In this document: positions 34,399 to 43,602 of the stretch, in pieces
Position numbering within the stretch: the first letter of the stretch is position 1
Layout of the letters: each line of letters starts with the position of its first letter
Source: VGTK01 sp046327915
GTDB taxonomy: Bacteria; Desulfobacterota; Binatia; UBA12015
Direction of reading: 5' to 3'
DNA: 64,000 bases
Assembly (NCBI GenBank): GCA_046327915.1
Contig: JAXLXO010000021.1
Location: forward strand, 79,311-143,310
The notes under the pieces: generated by a model
The model's database searches: none
Seen by the model: the letters and a program-made list of their open reading frames with translations, nothing else
Told to the model about the DNA's origin: nothing
Position numbers and translations under genes: made by a program

Positions 34399-36177
34399 AT
34401 GGAAGCGAAGGGAAGTCTTGTCCTGAAGCACGTGCTCGGCGCGTTCGTGGCGCTCGTGGCGACAGCCGCCGCGATGCCGACGCGGGCGCACGCGATGAAC
34501 GTCGGCATCTACGGGATGTGCGAGGGCGCCGGGCGCCTCAACCAGGTCAACCCGATCACCGCCGCGGGACACACGGCGTGGATCGTCGAGGACCTCACGT
34601 TGGCAGAGTTCCAGGCAAAGAACCTCGACGCGCTCATGGTCGACAACTGCGACAACTTCGCCTACGGGCAGGAATACCTCGATCACCTTGCGGACATCGA
34701 GACGGCCGTCGCGAACGGGATGGTGCTGATCCTCCACGATCGCTACGTCGACCCGGCCGAAACCATCCTGCCCGGCGGGGAGGCGTTCGACGTCCGCCGT
34801 GATCTGTTCGTCGGCGCCGGCACCGACCGTCAGATCAACGTGCTCGACGGGTCGACGCTCATCACGAACGGACCGGCCGGGACCATCGACAACACGACGC
34901 TGGACAACGGGTGCTCGTCGAATCACGGCTTCACCGTCGTCGGGAGCGTTCCGGAGGATGCCCGCTTCATCCTGACGCGGGATGACTCTGCAGAGCTGGT
35001 GACGTTCGCTTACGGCTACGGCAAGGGCGCAGTCATCTACTCGACGATCCCGCTCGACTTCTACCTCAATACTTCCAACAACTGCGGCCCGGCCGCGGCG
35101 ATGCGCAACGTCTACGCGGTCAACCTCGTCCACTACACGTCGACGCTGATCGAGAGCGCGTGCGGCAACGGCGCGGTCGACGCCGGCGAGCAGTGCGACT
35201 TCGGCGCCGAGAACAACGGCACGAGCTGCTGCGGCTTCGACTGCCGCATCCGCAGCGCCGGCGTCACCTGCCGGGACGCCGACGGCGTGTGCGACGAGCC
35301 CGAGGTCTGCGACGGCGCGAGCGCCTCGTGCCCGGTCGATGCGTTCGCGGCCGGGACGACGCTCTGCCGTCCCGCGACCGACGTCTGCGATCGCGCCGAC
35401 TTCTGCACGGGGACCGATGCGGCGTGCCCTGCGGACGCGCTCGAGCCCGCGACCACGGTCTGCCGTCCCGCCGCCGACGACTGCGACCTCGCGGACTCGT
35501 GCACCGGAACGGACGCTGCGTGCCCAGCGGACGCCGTCAAGCCCGACGCCGACGGCGACACGGTCTGCGACTTCCTCGACAACTGCGACGCCACGCCGAA
35601 CGCCGATCAGGCCGACGCCGACGCCGACGACGAGGGCGACGCGTGCGACCTCTGCACGGCGGTTTCGCCGGCGGTCCAGGCGAAGGGCACGAAGATCGTC
35701 GTCGGCAAGCTGACCACGCCGCCGGGCGACGACAAGCTCGCGATCGTCGGCAGCTTCAGCGGCGCCACGCTTCCGCCGCTCGGCGATCTGGTCACGACCG
35801 GCGTGCGCTTCGTCCTGGACGAGGTCGGTGGTCTTCCCCTGGACGTGACGATCCCCGGCGGCGCCTTCGACAAGGGCACGAAGATCGGCTGGAAGGTGAA
35901 CGGCACGGGCACGAGCGCAACGTATGTGAACGCCTCGGCGTCGCCGATCCAGGGCATCACCGGTGTGAGCGTCCGCAAGACGAAGACTCCGGGCCAGGTC
36001 AAGTTCACCGTCCGCGGCAAGAAGTCGGCGTATCCGGTGAGCGTCGGCGACTTGCCGCTCAACGTCACTCTGGTGCTCGATCCGCCGCTCGCCGAGACCG
36101 GGCAGTGCGTCGCGACGACCTTCGCGCCCGCCTCCTGCAAGTTCAGCGTCTCGGGCGCGACGGCGACCTGCAAGTAG
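34399..36177 (+). CDS. Secreted Cys-rich, thrombospondin type 3-like protein with conserved C-terminal domain
   Basis: A 592-residue exported protein with a good ribosome site (GAAGGAG) and signal peptide (ends RAHA). Residues about 35-250 resemble a ThuA/glutamine-amidotransferase-like or flavodoxin-type alpha/beta sheet, with VLILHDRYVDP, but no catalytic triad is obvious. Residues 250-400 are Cys-rich with three near-repeats of the form CRPAxDxCDxADxCTGTDAACPADA, like myxobacterial Cys-rich repeats. They are followed by the TSP3 stretch DADGDTVCDFLDNCDATPN. The last 180 residues form a beta-rich domain with a closing Cys pair, the same layout as the gene ending at 24171. Probably surface-attached; role unknown. 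Confidence 0.8.
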   Translation: MEAKGSLVLKHVLGAFVALVATAAAMPTRAHAMNVGIYGMCEGAGRLNQVNPITAAGHTAWIVEDLTLAEFQAKNLDALMVDNCDNFAYGQEYLDHLADIETAVANGMVLILHDRYVDPAETILPGGEAFDVRRDLFVGAGTDRQINVLDGSTLITNGPAGTIDNTTLDNGCSSNHGFTVVGSVPEDARFILTRDDSAELVTFAYGYGKGAVIYSTIPLDFYLNTSNNCGPAAAMRNVYAVNLVHYTSTLIESACGNGAVDAGEQCDFGAENNGTSCCGFDCRIRSAGVTCRDADGVCDEPEVCDGASASCPVDAFAAGTTLCRPATDVCDRADFCTGTDAACPADALEPATTVCRPAADDCDLADSCTGTDAACPADAVKPDADGDTVCDFLDNCDATPNADQADADADDEGDACDLCTAVSPAVQAKGTKIVVGKLTTPPGDDKLAIVGSFSGATLPPLGDLVTTGVRFVLDEVGGLPLDVTIPGGAFDKGTKIGWKVNGTGTSATYVNASASPIQGITGVSVRKTKTPGQVKFTVRGKKSAYPVSVGDLPLNVTLVLDPPLAETGQCVATTFAPASCKFSVSGATATCK

Positions 36178-36194
36178 CCCCGGGTCGGGAGGGA

Positions 36195-36220
36195 GTGCGC
36201 CGGTCGACGGACCGGCGCAC
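36195..36220 (+). terminator. Perfect 11-bp stem-loop with GACG loop
   Basis: GTGCGCCGGTC and GACCGGCGCAC, 17 bases after the stop of the previous gene; convergent with the ligase at 36298. Confidence 0.72.
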
Positions 36221-36297
36221 CCGCTCGGGGGGCGGAGGGGCGGCGTGCCGGAGATTGCCCTCGCCGGTGCGCCTTCCCCCTTCGTGTCTTCGCGGGT

Positions 36298-37830
36298 TCA
36301 GCGCGCGGCGTCCGCGGCCCATCGCGCCGCCAGCGCCTTGTGGTCGATCTTGCCCGAGTGCGTGAGCGGCAGCTCGTCGATCGCGACGATCCGCGCCGGG
36401 ATCTTGAACTCCGCGATCTGCGTCGCGAGGAAGCGCTTCAGCTCGCCCTCGGTCGCGGACGCGCCCGCGGCGAAGCGCACGTACGCAATGGGTACTTGAC
36501 CCTCGTCGGGATCGGGTACGCCGATCGCCGCGGCCTCCGCGACCGCGGGGTGCCGGTAGAGCGCCTGCTCGATCTCGCCCGGCGTGATGTTCTCGCTGTT
36601 GCGCTCGATGATCTGCTTGAGGCGGCCGGTGAACCAGTAGTCGCCGTCCGGCGCGCGAAACCCCATGTCGCCGGTGCGGAGCCAGCCGTCGACCAGCACC
36701 GCGCGGTCGGCCTCGGGACGCCGCCAGTAGCCCGGCGTGACCATCGGTCCGCGCACCCACAGCTCGCCGACCTCGCCGTCGCGCACGTCCGTGCCGAGGC
36801 GCGCGTCGTCGATCTCGACCACGCGCAGCTCGACCTCGTCGACGGGACGTCCGAGGTAGCCCCGGCGCATGAGCTCCGGCGTGCGCGCGGCGGTGAGCCA
36901 GATCGCCTCGGTCATGCCCCAGCCGACCAGCACCGGCTTGCCGGTCACGTCGATGAACGTCCGCTGCAGCGAGAGCGGCAGCTCGTCGCCGCCGGTGAAC
37001 ACCGTCGCGACCGGCGCGAAGTCCTCGCGCTGTGCGCCCTCGTGCCGCACGATCTGCCACAGGTGGTCGACGTGTGCGCCGACGATCGTCGGATGCCACT
37101 CGCGCAGGTTCGCGTGGAAGCGGGCCGCGTCGAACTCGCGCTCGAGCGCGATCGTCGCGCCACGCCACAGCAGCGGAAACACCTCGATCCAGCCGCCCAT
37201 GTGCCCGACCGAGTCGTGCACCACCATGCGCGACGACGCGTCGACCGGACCCAGCGCCGACAGCACGCTGCGCACGATGCCGGCCGCCGACCCGTGCGAG
37301 TGCTCGACGCCTTTCGGCAACGCCGTCGAGCCCGACGTGTAGAGGATGAACGCGATCGCGTCGGACGCCACGTCGGGCAGCGCGCGCGGCGCGACCGCGA
37401 GCAGGTCGTCGAAGCGAGCGTGACCCGTCGCAGGCGTGCCGACGACGAGGATGCGCTCGAGGGTCGTGTGCTCGAGCTCGATGCGCGCGAGGTCGGCGAG
37501 CTTCTCCTCGTGCACGATGAGCCAGCGCGCCTCGCTGTCGCGCAGCCCGTACGCGATCTCGGGCGGCGCGTCGACGTACTCGAACGGCACCGCCGTGACG
37601 CCCGCGCGCCAGCAGCCGAGGTAGCAGGCGACGAGCTCGATCGAGTTCGGCAGCAGGAACGCGACGCGCTCCCCCGCGAGGTCCGCGTCGTGCAGCGCGG
37701 TCGCGATGCGGCGCTCGAGATCGGACAGCTCCGCGTACGATACGCGACGGTCGCCGCACGCGAGCGCGAGCTTTGCCGGGTCGCACGCGAGCGGCTCGTC
37801 GAGCAGGCGGTCGAGGCGCGGCGTGGCCAT
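36298..37830 (-). CDS. AMP-dependent acyl-CoA ligase (class I adenylate-forming)
   Basis: A 510-residue ANL-superfamily enzyme. The P-loop-like A3 motif is ILYTSGSTALPKGVEHS. The A5 region has GWGMTEA and A8/A10 are LRTGDMGF, FTGRLKQIIERNSENITPGEIE, and LPLTHSGKIDHKAL with the catalytic Lys near the end. It activates a carboxylic acid to acyl-AMP then acyl-CoA; the acid is not predictable. The ribosome site before ATG 37830 is ordinary. It is convergent with the previous secreted protein and divergent from the glycosyltransferase; not in an operon. Confidence 0.9.
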   Translation of the reverse strand: MATPRLDRLLDEPLACDPAKLALACGDRRVSYAELSDLERRIATALHDADLAGERVAFLLPNSIELVACYLGCWRAGVTAVPFEYVDAPPEIAYGLRDSEARWLIVHEEKLADLARIELEHTTLERILVVGTPATGHARFDDLLAVAPRALPDVASDAIAFILYTSGSTALPKGVEHSHGSAAGIVRSVLSALGPVDASSRMVVHDSVGHMGGWIEVFPLLWRGATIALEREFDAARFHANLREWHPTIVGAHVDHLWQIVRHEGAQREDFAPVATVFTGGDELPLSLQRTFIDVTGKPVLVGWGMTEAIWLTAARTPELMRRGYLGRPVDEVELRVVEIDDARLGTDVRDGEVGELWVRGPMVTPGYWRRPEADRAVLVDGWLRTGDMGFRAPDGDYWFTGRLKQIIERNSENITPGEIEQALYRHPAVAEAAAIGVPDPDEGQVPIAYVRFAAGASATEGELKRFLATQIAEFKIPARIVAIDELPLTHSGKIDHKALAARWAADAAR

Positions 37831-37931
37831 GGTGACAGCCTCACCGCGGACGTACGGGCTGTCAACGTTCCAGGCGGCCCCCCGGGCGCTTCACGATCGC
37901 TTCATGCTCCGTCAGCGATGAAGGCAGGACG

Positions 37932-39440
37932 ATGTCCCGATCGTCGACGGAAGGGTGGTGGCGCGCCGGCCGGCCATGGGCCGGCGCGGTGATGCTCGTG
38001 CTGCTCGTGTTCGCGTTCGAGGTCTTCCACCGCCTCGACGCGAGCAACGTGTGCATCGGCAACGAGGCGGTGGAAGGACTCGTGGTGCAGCGGCTGGTCG
38101 AGCGCGGCGAGCCGGTCGTCGCATCTGCGCGCGACGACACCGTCTACAAGCCGCCGCTCTTCCACTGGACCGCCGCAACGATGCATCGTCTCGGAAACCT
38201 GGCGACCGTCACCGCGACGAGCCTGCGTGCCACGTCGGCGCTCTACGCGGTGGCGACGTTGCTGCTGGTGCTGTTCCTGACGCGACGGCTGTTCGGGGCG
38301 CGCGCCGCGTTCCTCTCCGTCCTCTCGCTCGCCGCGGCGTACCAGTACGTCTCGGAGGGGCGCTTCGGGCGCGTCGACATGGCGCTCACGTTCTACGAGT
38401 GGGCGGCCCTCGCCGCGTTCGTACTGTGGTTGCGCACGCGCGGCGCGGGTGCGCTCTGGCTCGCCGCGCTCGCGATGGGGTTCGCGACGCTGACCAAGGG
38501 CCCGGTCGGTGCTCTGCTGCCCGGCGGGACGATGGTGCTCTTCCTCGTGCTCGAACGGCGGCTCGCCGACCTCCGGGCCCTCGTGCGGCCGGGACCCCTG
38601 CTCCTGATCGTCGCGATCGGCACGAGCTTCTACCTTTCGTGCTGGCTCGCCGGACGGGACGACGTGCTGCAACGCCAGGTGGCGAACGAGAACTTCGGAC
38701 GGTTCTTCGGGACGCTCGGGCGCATGAAGGCGTGGTACTACCTCGACCCGCTGCTGCTGAACTCGGTGCCGATGAGCCTGCTGGCGCCGTTCGCCGTGGT
38801 GGCCGCGCTGCGGACCCGCCGCGGCGGTCGCGACGGCCGCTCGCCGGGCGACCAGATCGGGGTGCAGCGCCTGCTCGCATTGTTCTGGGTCGTCACCGTG
38901 GTGTTCTTCTCCGTGGCCGCCTACAAGCGGCGCAACTACATCCTCCCGCTGTGGCCCGCGGTCGCGGTGCTGCTCGGGTGGTGGAGCGACCGCTGGATCG
39001 ATCGATGGCAATGGCGCGGTCTGTCGGTACCGTGGCGGACCGTCTACGCAGCCGCGTGCGTCGTCATGATCGCGTTCGACATCGCGTACGTGCCCGTCAA
39101 GGAGCAGCGCGAGTGCGTGCACGAGTTCGGACGCACCGTCGCCGAGGCCATCGTCGAGCGGGTCCCGCCGGACGCGCGACTCTCCACCTTCGGCCTCGAC
39201 GACGAGAAGGACGCCCCGGTGCTCTTCTACCTGCATCGCCGCGTGCTGCCGCTCCGCGACGGCCTCGACGCGGCCCCGGCCGGGTATACCGTCGTGCTGC
39301 GCGACGTCTGGCTCGCCGAGCGCAGCTCGGCAGCGGGCTTCGAGGAGGTTCTCAGCGCCGGACCGGACGCCCGGCGCTTCACCCTGCTGCGGCGAGCGGA
39401 GAGCAACGCGGCCGCCGCGGGGACGCGGACCGACGGCTAG
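37932..39440 (+). CDS. GT-C fold membrane glycosyltransferase (ArnT/PMT-like, family 39)
   Basis: A 502-residue integral membrane protein with about nine to ten hydrophobic helices between residues 18 and 355. The first periplasmic loop (FHRLDASNVCIGNEAVEG) holds the acidic residue expected near the catalytic site of GT39 enzymes, and the YKPPLFHW stretch after it is characteristic of ArnT-like proteins. Such enzymes use polyprenyl-phosphate sugars to modify lipid A or proteins on the periplasmic face. The last 120 residues are soluble with DAPVLFYLHRRVLPLRD. Acceptor unknown. Its stop overlaps the convergent GNAT gene by four bases. Confidence 0.82.
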   Translation: MSRSSTEGWWRAGRPWAGAVMLVLLVFAFEVFHRLDASNVCIGNEAVEGLVVQRLVERGEPVVASARDDTVYKPPLFHWTAATMHRLGNLATVTATSLRATSALYAVATLLLVLFLTRRLFGARAAFLSVLSLAAAYQYVSEGRFGRVDMALTFYEWAALAAFVLWLRTRGAGALWLAALAMGFATLTKGPVGALLPGGTMVLFLVLERRLADLRALVRPGPLLLIVAIGTSFYLSCWLAGRDDVLQRQVANENFGRFFGTLGRMKAWYYLDPLLLNSVPMSLLAPFAVVAALRTRRGGRDGRSPGDQIGVQRLLALFWVVTVVFFSVAAYKRRNYILPLWPAVAVLLGWWSDRWIDRWQWRGLSVPWRTVYAAACVVMIAFDIAYVPVKEQRECVHEFGRTVAEAIVERVPPDARLSTFGLDDEKDAPVLFYLHRRVLPLRDGLDAAPAGYTVVLRDVWLAERSSAAGFEEVLSAGPDARRFTLLRRAESNAAAAGTRTDG

Positions 39441-39949
39441 CGCCGCGTCCGGCTGCGGCGAGCCGGCGCGCGCACCGGGCCCGTCGTCTTGCGCAGCAGG
39501 ATCTCCGCGCTGCCCGCGACCAGCAGACCGTCGAGCCGTCCGACCTGCGCGTAGCCGTGGCGCCGGTAGAAGCGTCGCGCGTTGGCGTTGAAGTCCGATA
39601 CGCAGACGAAGAAGTTCCGCGCACGCATGAACACGTCGGACTCGCAGTGTGCGAGCAGCCGTGCGCCGAGGCCGCGGCTCCGCGTCGAGGCGTCCACCGC
39701 GAGCAGCTCCAGGTAGTCACCGGCGAGGAAGCCGCGGCGCACGATGGCGACGCCGCGCGCGCGGCCGCCGTCGTCGATCACCCAGGCGTCGCGGCCCGCG
39801 AGCGGACCGCCCAGCAGCCGGCGCCAGTCCGCGGCGACGTAGCCGAGCGTGAGCCACGGCTCGGACGACGCGAGCAGCGCGACGAGCGGGCGCACGTCGC
39901 GCTGCTCGAGACGCCGGATCGCGATCGGCGCGTCAGCCCCGCGTCGCAT
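39437..39949 (-). CDS. GNAT-family N-acetyltransferase
   Basis: A 170-residue acetyltransferase. The acetyl-CoA pyrophosphate loop is VDASTRSRGLGARLL (R/QxxGxG/A type), preceded by the strand DYLELLAV. Later, VSDFNANARRFYRRHGYAQVGR is the usual distal GNAT segment. It transfers acetyl to a small amine or protein N-terminus; substrate unknown. Its start overlaps the 3' end of the deacetylase gene (39933-39949), so the two are coupled on the minus strand. Basic RRSRTRR tail. Confidence 0.9.
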   Translation of the reverse strand: MRRGADAPIAIRRLEQRDVRPLVALLASSEPWLTLGYVAADWRRLLGGPLAGRDAWVIDDGGRARGVAIVRRGFLAGDYLELLAVDASTRSRGLGARLLAHCESDVFMRARNFFVCVSDFNANARRFYRRHGYAQVGRLDGLLVAGSAEILLRKTTGPVRAPARRSRTRR

Positions 39950-40685
39950 CGGGGCACGGCTTCAGCAGCTCGCCGACGGTCACCGGCGTCAAGCCGGCCG
40001 CGGCGATCGCGGGGAGGAGCTTCTCGACCAGCTCGCGCGTGTGCACGCCCTTGCCGTTCGCGTGCATGACGATGATCGTGCCGTCGCGCAGCTGCGGCTT
40101 CAGCGTCGCGAGCATACGGTCGGCGGACACCGACGGCACGGGATCGCCCGACACGGCGCTCCACAGCACCACCGTCTGTCCGAGCGATGCGGCGACGCGC
40201 TCGGTGGTCGCGTCGTACTCGCCGTAGGGTGGACGGAACAGCACGGCCTTGGTGCCGTGCGCGTCCGCGAGCTGCTTGACGGCAGCGGCGATCTCGTCCT
40301 CCTGTCCCGCGGCGTTCTGCTTCTTCAGGTGCGCGTGCGTGGCACCGTGCGTGCCGAGCTCGAAGAACGGCACCGCCAGCAGCTCGGCGACGTGGTCGTC
40401 GTGCTTCGTCATCCAGCGTCCGGACGGGAAGAACGTGGCCGGCGTCTTCGTGGTCACGAGCAGCTCGACGAGCTTGTCGTCGAAGCCGTGCGGGTCGCGC
40501 ACGGGGCAGAGGTCGAAGGTCAGCGCGATGCGCTTGCAGCCCGTCACGCCGGTCCGAACGACGGGCGGCGGAGGCGCGTCTTCGGCGTCCGCGACACGTG
40601 CGGTGCCCGCGATGGGCGCGACGAGCAGAAGGACGAGCAGCGGGATGGGCAGGAGGCGGAGGACCACTGCGCGCGACGTTACCAC
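39933..40685 (-). CDS. Secreted polysaccharide deacetylase (NodB/CE4)
   Basis: A 250-residue exported CE4 enzyme. A GTG at 40685 gives a signal peptide with a Leu/Pro/Val-rich core (VLRLLPIPLLVLLLVAPIAG). NodB motifs: the catalytic-base segment ALTFD, the metal-binding THGATHAH (HxxxH), RPPYGEYD and the LH-type IVMHANGKG. It removes N-acetyl groups from peptidoglycan, chitin-like or exopolysaccharide chains. The 5' end lies 19 bases from the start of the divergent MprF-like gene, leaving little room for promoters. Upstream and downstream GTG codons are also possible starts. Confidence 0.88.
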   Translation of the reverse strand: MVTSRAVVLRLLPIPLLVLLLVAPIAGTARVADAEDAPPPPVVRTGVTGCKRIALTFDLCPVRDPHGFDDKLVELLVTTKTPATFFPSGRWMTKHDDHVAELLAVPFFELGTHGATHAHLKKQNAAGQEDEIAAAVKQLADAHGTKAVLFRPPYGEYDATTERVAASLGQTVVLWSAVSGDPVPSVSADRMLATLKPQLRDGTIIVMHANGKGVHTRELVEKLLPAIAAAGLTPVTVGELLKPCPDATRG

Positions 40686-40704
40686 GCTGCTATGCTCGAA
40701 GCCG

Positions 40705-41775
40705 GTGACGCGATCGCTCCACCTGCACCACGACCGCCCCGCCGCGCGCCGGCGCGCGCTCGACATCCTGCGCGGCCACGGCTGGGTTTCGGTCTCGTTC
40801 CAGCTGCTCGAGAGCGAGTTCCGCTACTGGTTCGACGGCGAGGACGCGTTCGTCGCGTACGTGGACACCGGCTCGGCGTGGGTCGTGGGCGGCGCGCCGG
40901 TCGCACCCTCGGAGCGGCTGCGCGAGGTTGCGCTGCGCTTCACCGAAGCGGCGCGCGCGGCCGGACGTCGCGCGAGCTTCTTCGCCTGCGAGCGGCGCTT
41001 CGTCGAGGCCGCGCGCATGCGCGCGCTGCGCGTCGGCGAGCAGCCGGTGTGGGACGCATCCGCCTGGGACGCGATCCTCGAGTCGAACGCGTCGCTGCGC
41101 TACCAGCTGCGCCGCGCGCAGCGGAAGGGCGTGACGGTGCGCGCCGCGACCGCCGACGAGCTCGCGCACGCCGACGCGCCGGTCCGGCGCGGCATCCTGC
41201 AGCTCGGCGCGCAGTGGCTCGCGTCGCGCCGCATGGCGCCGATGGGCTTCCTCGTGCAGCTCGAGCCGCTGACCTTCGCGGAGGAGCGCGTCGTGCTCGT
41301 GGCCGAGCGCGACGGCGAGATCGTCGCGTTCCTGTCCGCCGTTCCGGTCTACGCGCGTCGCCGTCTCTTCGTCGAGGACCTGATCCGCGGACGGCGCGCA
41401 CCCAACGGAACCACCGAGCTGCTGATCGACGCGGCGATGCGCGCCGCGGTCGCGCGCGGCGACGAGACCGTCACGCTCGGGCTCGCGCCGCTCGCCGGCG
41501 CGGTGCCGCGTCCGCTGCGGCTCGCGCGTGCGGTGTCGGCGCCGCTGTACGACTTCCGCGGCCTGCGCGCGTTCAAGGCGAAGCTGTCGCCGTCGCGCTG
41601 GGAAGGCGTGTACCTGGTGTCGCCGGGCTCGCCGTGGCTCGCGCTGCGCGACGCCCTGCGTGCGTTCGCGGGCGGCAGCCTGCTGCGCTTCGGCGTGCGC
41701 ACGCTCGCGCAGCGGATCGGCGTCGGTGCGGCACCGGTGCAGGCGCCGGGCCCCGGCGGCGCGACGCTCGGGTAG
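40705..41775 (+). CDS. DUF2156 / MprF C-terminal domain-like aminoacyl- or acyltransferase
   Basis: A 356-residue soluble protein of the LPG synthase C-terminal (DUF2156, GNAT-like double fold) family. Segments like LLESEFRYWFDGEDAFVAYV, VVGGAPVAPSERL and FVEDLIRGRRAPNGTTELLID are typical. In MprF this domain transfers a Lys or Ala from tRNA to phosphatidylglycerol. Without the flippase half it may modify lipids or proteins differently. I chose GTG 40705 because the frame has no ATG near the family start; it is uncertain. Neighbouring deacetylase and glycosyltransferase suggest envelope modification. Confidence 0.78.
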   Translation: MTRSLHLHHDRPAARRRALDILRGHGWVSVSFQLLESEFRYWFDGEDAFVAYVDTGSAWVVGGAPVAPSERLREVALRFTEAARAAGRRASFFACERRFVEAARMRALRVGEQPVWDASAWDAILESNASLRYQLRRAQRKGVTVRAATADELAHADAPVRRGILQLGAQWLASRRMAPMGFLVQLEPLTFAEERVVLVAERDGEIVAFLSAVPVYARRRLFVEDLIRGRRAPNGTTELLIDAAMRAAVARGDETVTLGLAPLAGAVPRPLRLARAVSAPLYDFRGLRAFKAKLSPSRWEGVYLVSPGSPWLALRDALRAFAGGSLLRFGVRTLAQRIGVGAAPVQAPGPGGATLG

Positions 41776-41795
41776 CGCCGCGCCCGCCGCGGTGA

Positions 41796-42770
41796 TCAGA
41801 ACGCGAAGGTCTCGCCGACCATCTTCTCGGACATCGCCCAGAGACGCTGCGCCGCGGCGGCATCGAGCGCCCACGCCTTCGGCTTCGTCGCCTCGGTGAC
41901 GTCCGCGAGGTAGCCGCCGCCGCGTCCCTCGAGCTGCGGCGCCGTCGCGGCCCAGACGCTGGTCGCGGCACCCTGCGGGATGGTCTTGAAGCCCGGCATC
42001 GCGCCGCGGCTCTCGCCTCCCGCCGGCGCGTCCTTCTTCCCGGCCTTGTCCGCGCGCGGCTTCGACATCGACTGCAGCATCGCGACGTCCTCCTTCGTGA
42101 GGTGACGCCCGAGGTCGGTCATGATCATGCCGGGATGCACCGCCCACGCGTGCACGCCCTTCGCACCGAGGCGGCGCTCGAGCTCGACCGAGAACAGCAC
42201 GTTCGCCGTCTTCGATTGACCGTAGGACGCCCACTTCTCGTAGTCGTGGCGCTCGAAGTTCGGGTCGTCCCAGTGCACGTCGGACAGCATGTGGCCGTCC
42301 GAGCTGAGATTGACGATGCGCGACGGCGCGCCCGCGACCAGCAGCGGCACCAGCAGCCCGGTGAAGAGGAAGTGGCCGAGGTGATTGGTTCCGAACTGCA
42401 GCTCGAAGCCGTCGGCGGTGCGCGCGAGCGGGCACGCCATCACGCCCGCGTTGTTGATCAGCAGGTCGAGGCGGTCGACCTGCTTCAGCAGGCGCGCCGC
42501 GCAGGCGCGGATGCTGGCGAGCGACGCGAGGTCGAGGTCGGTGCCGCTGACCTTCGCGCCCGGCACCTGCTCGCGGATCGTGCGCAGCGCGGCCTCGGTC
42601 TTGGCGGCGTCGCGAGCGGCGACGATCACCTCGGCGCCGCGCGACGCGAGGGCGCGTGCGGTCTCGAGCCCGAGCCCGCCGGACGCGCCGGTCACCAGCG
42701 CGCGCTTGCCCGTCAAGTCGATGCCCGCGAGGACGTCCTCGGTCGTGGTGGTCGCTCCGCTGCTCGCCAT
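41796..42770 (-). CDS. Short-chain dehydrogenase/reductase (SDR)
   Basis: A 324-residue SDR. TGASGGLG (residues 27-34) binds NAD(P); DLDLASL, NNAGVM and the YGQSKTAN catalytic Tyr/Lys pair (about 178-182) are in place, with PGMIMTDLG after. It resembles the WW-domain oxidoreductase/retinol dehydrogenase-like subgroup. A substrate is not predictable. ATG 42770 follows GGGAGGTGACGAC. It lies 4 bases after the stop of the gene at 42775, so the two share a transcript. Confidence 0.9.
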   Translation of the reverse strand: MASSGATTTTEDVLAGIDLTGKRALVTGASGGLGLETARALASRGAEVIVAARDAAKTEAALRTIREQVPGAKVSGTDLDLASLASIRACAARLLKQVDRLDLLINNAGVMACPLARTADGFELQFGTNHLGHFLFTGLLVPLLVAGAPSRIVNLSSDGHMLSDVHWDDPNFERHDYEKWASYGQSKTANVLFSVELERRLGAKGVHAWAVHPGMIMTDLGRHLTKEDVAMLQSMSKPRADKAGKKDAPAGGESRGAMPGFKTIPQGAATSVWAATAPQLEGRGGGYLADVTEATKPKAWALDAAAAQRLWAMSEKMVGETFAF

Positions 42771-42774
42771 GTCG

Positions 42775-43539
42775 TCACCTCCCGCGCGGCGAGTGTGGCA
42801 CGTTCCCGAGCACGCCTTCCACCAGATGGTGCCGCCCCGGCACGATCGGCCAGTCGAAGTACGCACAGCTCGCGCCGCACGGCAGCAGGTCGTCGGTGCG
42901 GTGGTCGAGCAGCTCGCCGTCCTGGTCGTCGCCGTAGAGCGCGACGATCTCGTCGTCGCCGAGCGGCTTCGCCGTGCGGACGCCGTCACCGAGGCGCGGC
43001 CCGATCTCGCCCGACACGCGGTCGTGGAAGCTCGCCCACGGCACGCGCTCGAGCAGCGGCCACAGGCTCGCGCGCCACGCGGCGCGGAACTGCATCCAGC
43101 GGTCGTCGGGGACGAGGAACGACACCTGCCCGAGGAAGTTCGTGAACAGCAGGGCCGCGCCACGCGATTCGATCAAATCGGCCGGGACGCCGCGTCCCGC
43201 GAGCACCGGCTCGATCCACGCGTCCTCGGCGATCCAGGTCAGCGACGGAGCCGGAGATCCGCTCTCGCGTGCGAGAGAACGCAGTCGGGACGCGAAGATG
43301 GGCCGCGCGGTCGGGTCGGGCTCGAAGCAGATGAGCTCGTCGAAGCGGGCGACCAGCGAGCCCGGCAGGCAGTGGCCGCCGCTCGGCCCGACGATCGCGA
43401 GCGTCCGCGTCGGGGGCCGCCAGTCCTCGAGCCAGGCCGCCAGCGCGGCCCGGAAGGGCGCCCACTCGCGGTCGCGGTGGCGCCGCGCGCGCAGGTGGTA
43501 GCGGACCCCGCCCGCCGGATTGAACGCGGCCTTCAGCAC
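42775..43539 (-). CDS. Hypothetical protein, methyltransferase-like Rossmann start
   Basis: A 254-residue protein I do not recognise. Residues 46-60 (LAIVGPSGGHCLPGS) and the following strand ending CFEPDP look like motif I and the acidic end of strand 2 in class I SAM methyltransferases, but later motifs are not clear. The middle contains GAALLFTNFLGQVSF and a possible DDRWMQF helix. It precedes and is almost fused to an SDR gene. An alternative is a nucleotide-sugar or class of unknown enzymes. Moderately sure it is a real protein. Confidence 0.7.
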   Translation of the reverse strand: MLKAAFNPAGGVRYHLRARRHRDREWAPFRAALAAWLEDWRPPTRTLAIVGPSGGHCLPGSLVARFDELICFEPDPTARPIFASRLRSLARESGSPAPSLTWIAEDAWIEPVLAGRGVPADLIESRGAALLFTNFLGQVSFLVPDDRWMQFRAAWRASLWPLLERVPWASFHDRVSGEIGPRLGDGVRTAKPLGDDEIVALYGDDQDGELLDHRTDDLLPCGASCAYFDWPIVPGRHHLVEGVLGNVPHSPRGR

Positions 43540-43602
43540 GGGCTCCCCTTACCACGACGCTTTGGATTGAACCGGGACCGTTCGGCGAAGTAGGGAAGGC
43601 GC

